Shown here: piece by piece, positions 4,598 to 6,697 of the stretch | Layout: each line of letters opens with the position of its first letter | How positions within the stretch are numbered: position 1 is the stretch's first letter | Assembly: GCA_903889815.1 (NCBI GenBank) | Contig: CAISYX010000230.1 | Span: forward strand, 1 to 6,697 | Source of the DNA: an uncultured Gammaproteobacteria bacterium | GTDB taxonomy: Bacteria; Pseudomonadota; Gammaproteobacteria; Pseudomonadales; Pseudohongiellaceae | Direction: 5' to 3' | Length of the DNA: 6,697 nt | Position numbers and translations under genes: made by a program | Notes under the pieces: model-generated | Told to the model about the DNA's origin: nothing | The model's input: only the letters and a program-made list of their open reading frames with translations | The model's database searches: none

Positions 4598-6697
4598 TTA
4601 CATGGCAGCCAATTCTGCTGCCTCGGCAATGTCCACAGCCACGATGCGGGATACGCCGGGTTCGTGCATCGTAACACCCAACAGCTGGTTTGCCATTTCC
4701 ATGGTCAGCTTGTTGTGGGTGATGAAAACGAACTGCACGGACTGCGACATCTCCTTCACCAGAGCCGCATACCGACCCACGTTGGCGTCGTCCAACGGCG
4801 CGTCCACCTCGTCCAGCATGCAGAACGGCGAAGGGTTGAGCTGGAAGATGGAGAACACCAGCGCGATGGCCGTCATGGCCTTCTCGCCGCCCGAAAGCAG
4901 GTGAATGGTGCTGTTCCGCTTGCCAGGGGGCCGCGCCATGATGGTGACGCCCGTGTCCAGCAGGTCCTCGCCCGTCATGTCCAGATAGGCATGGCCGCCG
5001 CCGAAGACTTTGGGGAACAGCTCCTGCAGACCGGCATTGATCTTGTCGAAGGTTTCCTTGAAGCGGGTGCGGGTTTCCTTGTCGATCTTGCGGATGGCGT
5101 TCTCGAGGGTGACGAGGGCGCGTTCCAGGTCATCGTTCTGGGAATCCAGATACACCTTGCGTTCGGATTGCTGCTTGTACTCGTCGATGGCCGCCAGATT
5201 GATGGCGCCCAGACGCTGCACACGACCGGCGAGGGCTTCCAGTTCCCGCTCGCAGAAGGCCTGATCCACGCCTTCGGGCAAGGTGGCCAGCACAGTGTGC
5301 AGGTCATACCGGCTCTCACGCAGCTGATCCTGCAGGGCTTCGCGTTTGACCAAGTCGCCTTCGCAGCGCAGCCGGTGTTCCATCAACTGCTCGCGCAGCG
5401 CGGCGGCCGTGCGTTCGCAATGCGCGCGCTGCTGCTCCAGGCTGCGCAGAGCGTGTTCATTGCTTTCGGCCTGCACCTTGGCGGCATTGAGCTGGGCCTC
5501 CACTTCCAGTCGCTTCTGCAGCAGCGCCTCCAGTTCGGCGCGTTTGAGTTCCAGGGGAGCGTCAGACTCCTGCAGCTGGCGCGTCAGCGAGTCGATCTTC
5601 TCTTTGGCGCGCTGCACTTGCGAGGCCATGCGGTCGAGCGTGTCGCGCACTGATTTCAGCTGGGATTGCAGCGACTGGGACTGCAGCGCCAGTTGATGGG
5701 CCTGATCCTTGTCGTGGCGGGCCTTCTGGCGAATCTGGTCGAGGGCTTCGCGGCGCTCGTCGCGCTGCTGCAGCAGCAATTCCTTGCGTTCAGTGTCCAG
5801 CTCCATGGCATCCAGGGCCGACTGCAGATTGGCGCGGGCCAGCGCGGTGTTCTCTTCTTCAATTGCCAGCTGACGCTGCAGTTCGTCCAGCTCATGCTGC
5901 AGGCGTTCACGGCGCAGCGTGGTCTGCTCCACTTTCATCAGGCGGGCGCCCAGCTGGGACTTGTATTCACTGTACTGCCGGGCGGTCTGGGCGATCTGTC
6001 GCTGCAGGTCCTCGCGACGTGTCTCCAGATCCCGAAGGGCCTGCCGCCCCAGGGTCTGCGCTTCCAGCAGCTCGTCCACACGGGACTGCTGCAGGCCGAT
6101 ATTCTCTTCCAGGCGGGAAATTTCGCCCTTGCGCTCCAGCAGACCGGCCTTCTCGTCGGCAGCCTTGCGCACCCGAATCCACGACTTGCCCAGCCAGATG
6201 CCCTGGCGCGTCACCACCGATTCATGGGCGGCGAGACTGCCACGCAGAGCCAGAGCAGCCGCCAGATCACTGACCACATAGATGCCGGCCAGCAGGGCCG
6301 CGCTGTCCCAGCTCGATTCGATGCGGGAGGCCAGCGTTTCGCACCCGGCTGCGGCGGGCAACTTGCCGGCCTCCACGCCGGTGTCCACCAGAGACAGAAG
6401 CCCCGCCGGCAGGTCGGCAAGCAGGGTTTCCAGGTTGTCGATATTCTCGATGCACACGCTCTGCAGATAATCGCCCAGCACCGCTTCAACGGCCGTTTCG
6501 TAGCCAGAAGCTACACGAATACTCTCTCCCAAGCGTTTGTTTTCACTTATTTTACGAGCCTTCAACCAACGGTTCATGCCTTCGTTGTTGCGCCCCAGTG
6601 CGGCCTTCTGCAGCGCTTCCAGAGAGGCGGCTCGCCCCTTCAGGCTCTGCAGCTCACTGCGGGCACGGTCCAGGTCGCTGGCGATGCTCTGACCCCG
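4598..6697 (-). CDS. smc: Chromosome segregation ATPase SMC, C-terminal part (5' end outside window)
   Basis: SMC dimerises and, with ScpA and ScpB, forms the bacterial condensin that folds and segregates chromosomes. The frame is open from the right edge to TAA at 4598-4600, giving 699 visible residues; typical SMC proteins are about 1160-1190 aa, so roughly the first 460-490, with the Walker A motif, lie outside. Numbering from the edge: residues 1-40 end the N-terminal coiled coil; the hinge begins near SGYETAVEAVLGDYL (about 64-78) and runs to about 180; a long Leu/Glu/Gln/Arg-rich antiparallel coiled coil follows to about 490. The C-terminal ATPase head holds the signature LSGGEK (601-606), Walker B FCMLDEVDAPLDD (625-637) with catalytic Glu630, and ITHNK (659-663). 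The Met encoded at 6575-6577 is internal, not a start, because the same frame continues upstream with hinge-proximal SMC sequence. Nothing looks damaged. Confidence 0.97.
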   Translation of the reverse strand, partial: RGQSIASDLDRARSELQSLKGRAASLEALQKAALGRNNEGMNRWLKARKISENKRLGESIRVASGYETAVEAVLGDYLQSVCIENIDNLETLLADLPAGLLSLVDTGVEAGKLPAAAGCETLASRIESSWDSAALLAGIYVVSDLAAALALRGSLAAHESVVTRQGIWLGKSWIRVRKAADEKAGLLERKGEISRLEENIGLQQSRVDELLEAQTLGRQALRDLETRREDLQRQIAQTARQYSEYKSQLGARLMKVEQTTLRRERLQHELDELQRQLAIEEENTALARANLQSALDAMELDTERKELLLQQRDERREALDQIRQKARHDKDQAHQLALQSQSLQSQLKSVRDTLDRMASQVQRAKEKIDSLTRQLQESDAPLELKRAELEALLQKRLEVEAQLNAAKVQAESNEHALRSLEQQRAHCERTAAALREQLMEHRLRCEGDLVKREALQDQLRESRYDLHTVLATLPEGVDQAFCERELEALAGRVQRLGAINLAAIDEYKQQSERKVYLDSQNDDLERALVTLENAIRKIDKETRTRFKETFDKINAGLQELFPKVFGGGHAYLDMTGEDLLDTGVTIMARPPGKRNSTIHLLSGGEKAMTAIALVFSIFQLNPSPFCMLDEVDAPLDDANVGRYAALVKEMSQSVQFVFITHNKLTMEMANQLLGVTMHEPGVSRIVAVDIAEAAELAAM

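Noticed and set aside
4586..5653. Plus-strand open frame (355 codons) opposite smc
   Set aside because: It lies opposite the conserved SMC head and coiled coil and shows no family features or ribosome binding site.
6575..6577. ATG here as the smc start
   Set aside because: The same frame stays open to the window edge and encodes coiled-coil sequence leading into the hinge, so this Met is internal to a longer protein.

Overview
The window is a stretch of GC-rich chromosome, almost certainly from a gammaproteobacterium. ZipA is essentially confined to that class, the gene order smc-zipA-ligA is the one known from Pseudomonas and related groups, and the condensin is of the SMC type rather than MukB. 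Two short palindromes resemble the REP elements common in Pseudomonas-like genomes. I cannot name a species. All genes lie on the minus strand, so the operon reads from high to low coordinates.

Layout in transcription order: (1) smc, 6697-4598, with only the C-terminal ~699 residues visible (hinge, C-terminal coiled coil, ATPase head). (2) A 76-bp gap carrying a good sigma70-type promoter and the zipA ribosome binding site. (3) zipA, 4521-2761, encoding an FtsZ-binding division protein with an unusually long (586 aa) and extremely Asp-rich linker, part of which comes from 12-bp tandem repeats. (4) ligA, 2764-629, an NAD+-dependent DNA ligase complete in all domains, whose ATG overlaps the zipA stop (ATGA). 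(5) A lipoprotein with a lytic-transglycosylase-like (SLT) domain, from 575 (or a GTG at 632) running off the left edge. No stretch longer than 76 bp is without a gene, and I see no tRNA, rRNA, CRISPR array or insertion sequence.

Functionally the cluster joins chromosome organisation (SMC), septum assembly (ZipA), nick sealing (LigA) and probably wall remodelling (SLT lipoprotein). The last three genes probably form one transcription unit started in the smc-zipA gap and held together by stop/start overlaps.

This is a housekeeping region and I found no new multi-gene system. The most notable signal is a pair of REP-like palindromes, 551 bp apart in the same orientation, that lie inside the coding sequences of ligA and zipA. 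Both are read in the same frame and give related peptides (VRGLGPLP and VRGQGSLP). In LigA the element falls in an N-terminal extension that typical bacterial ligases lack.
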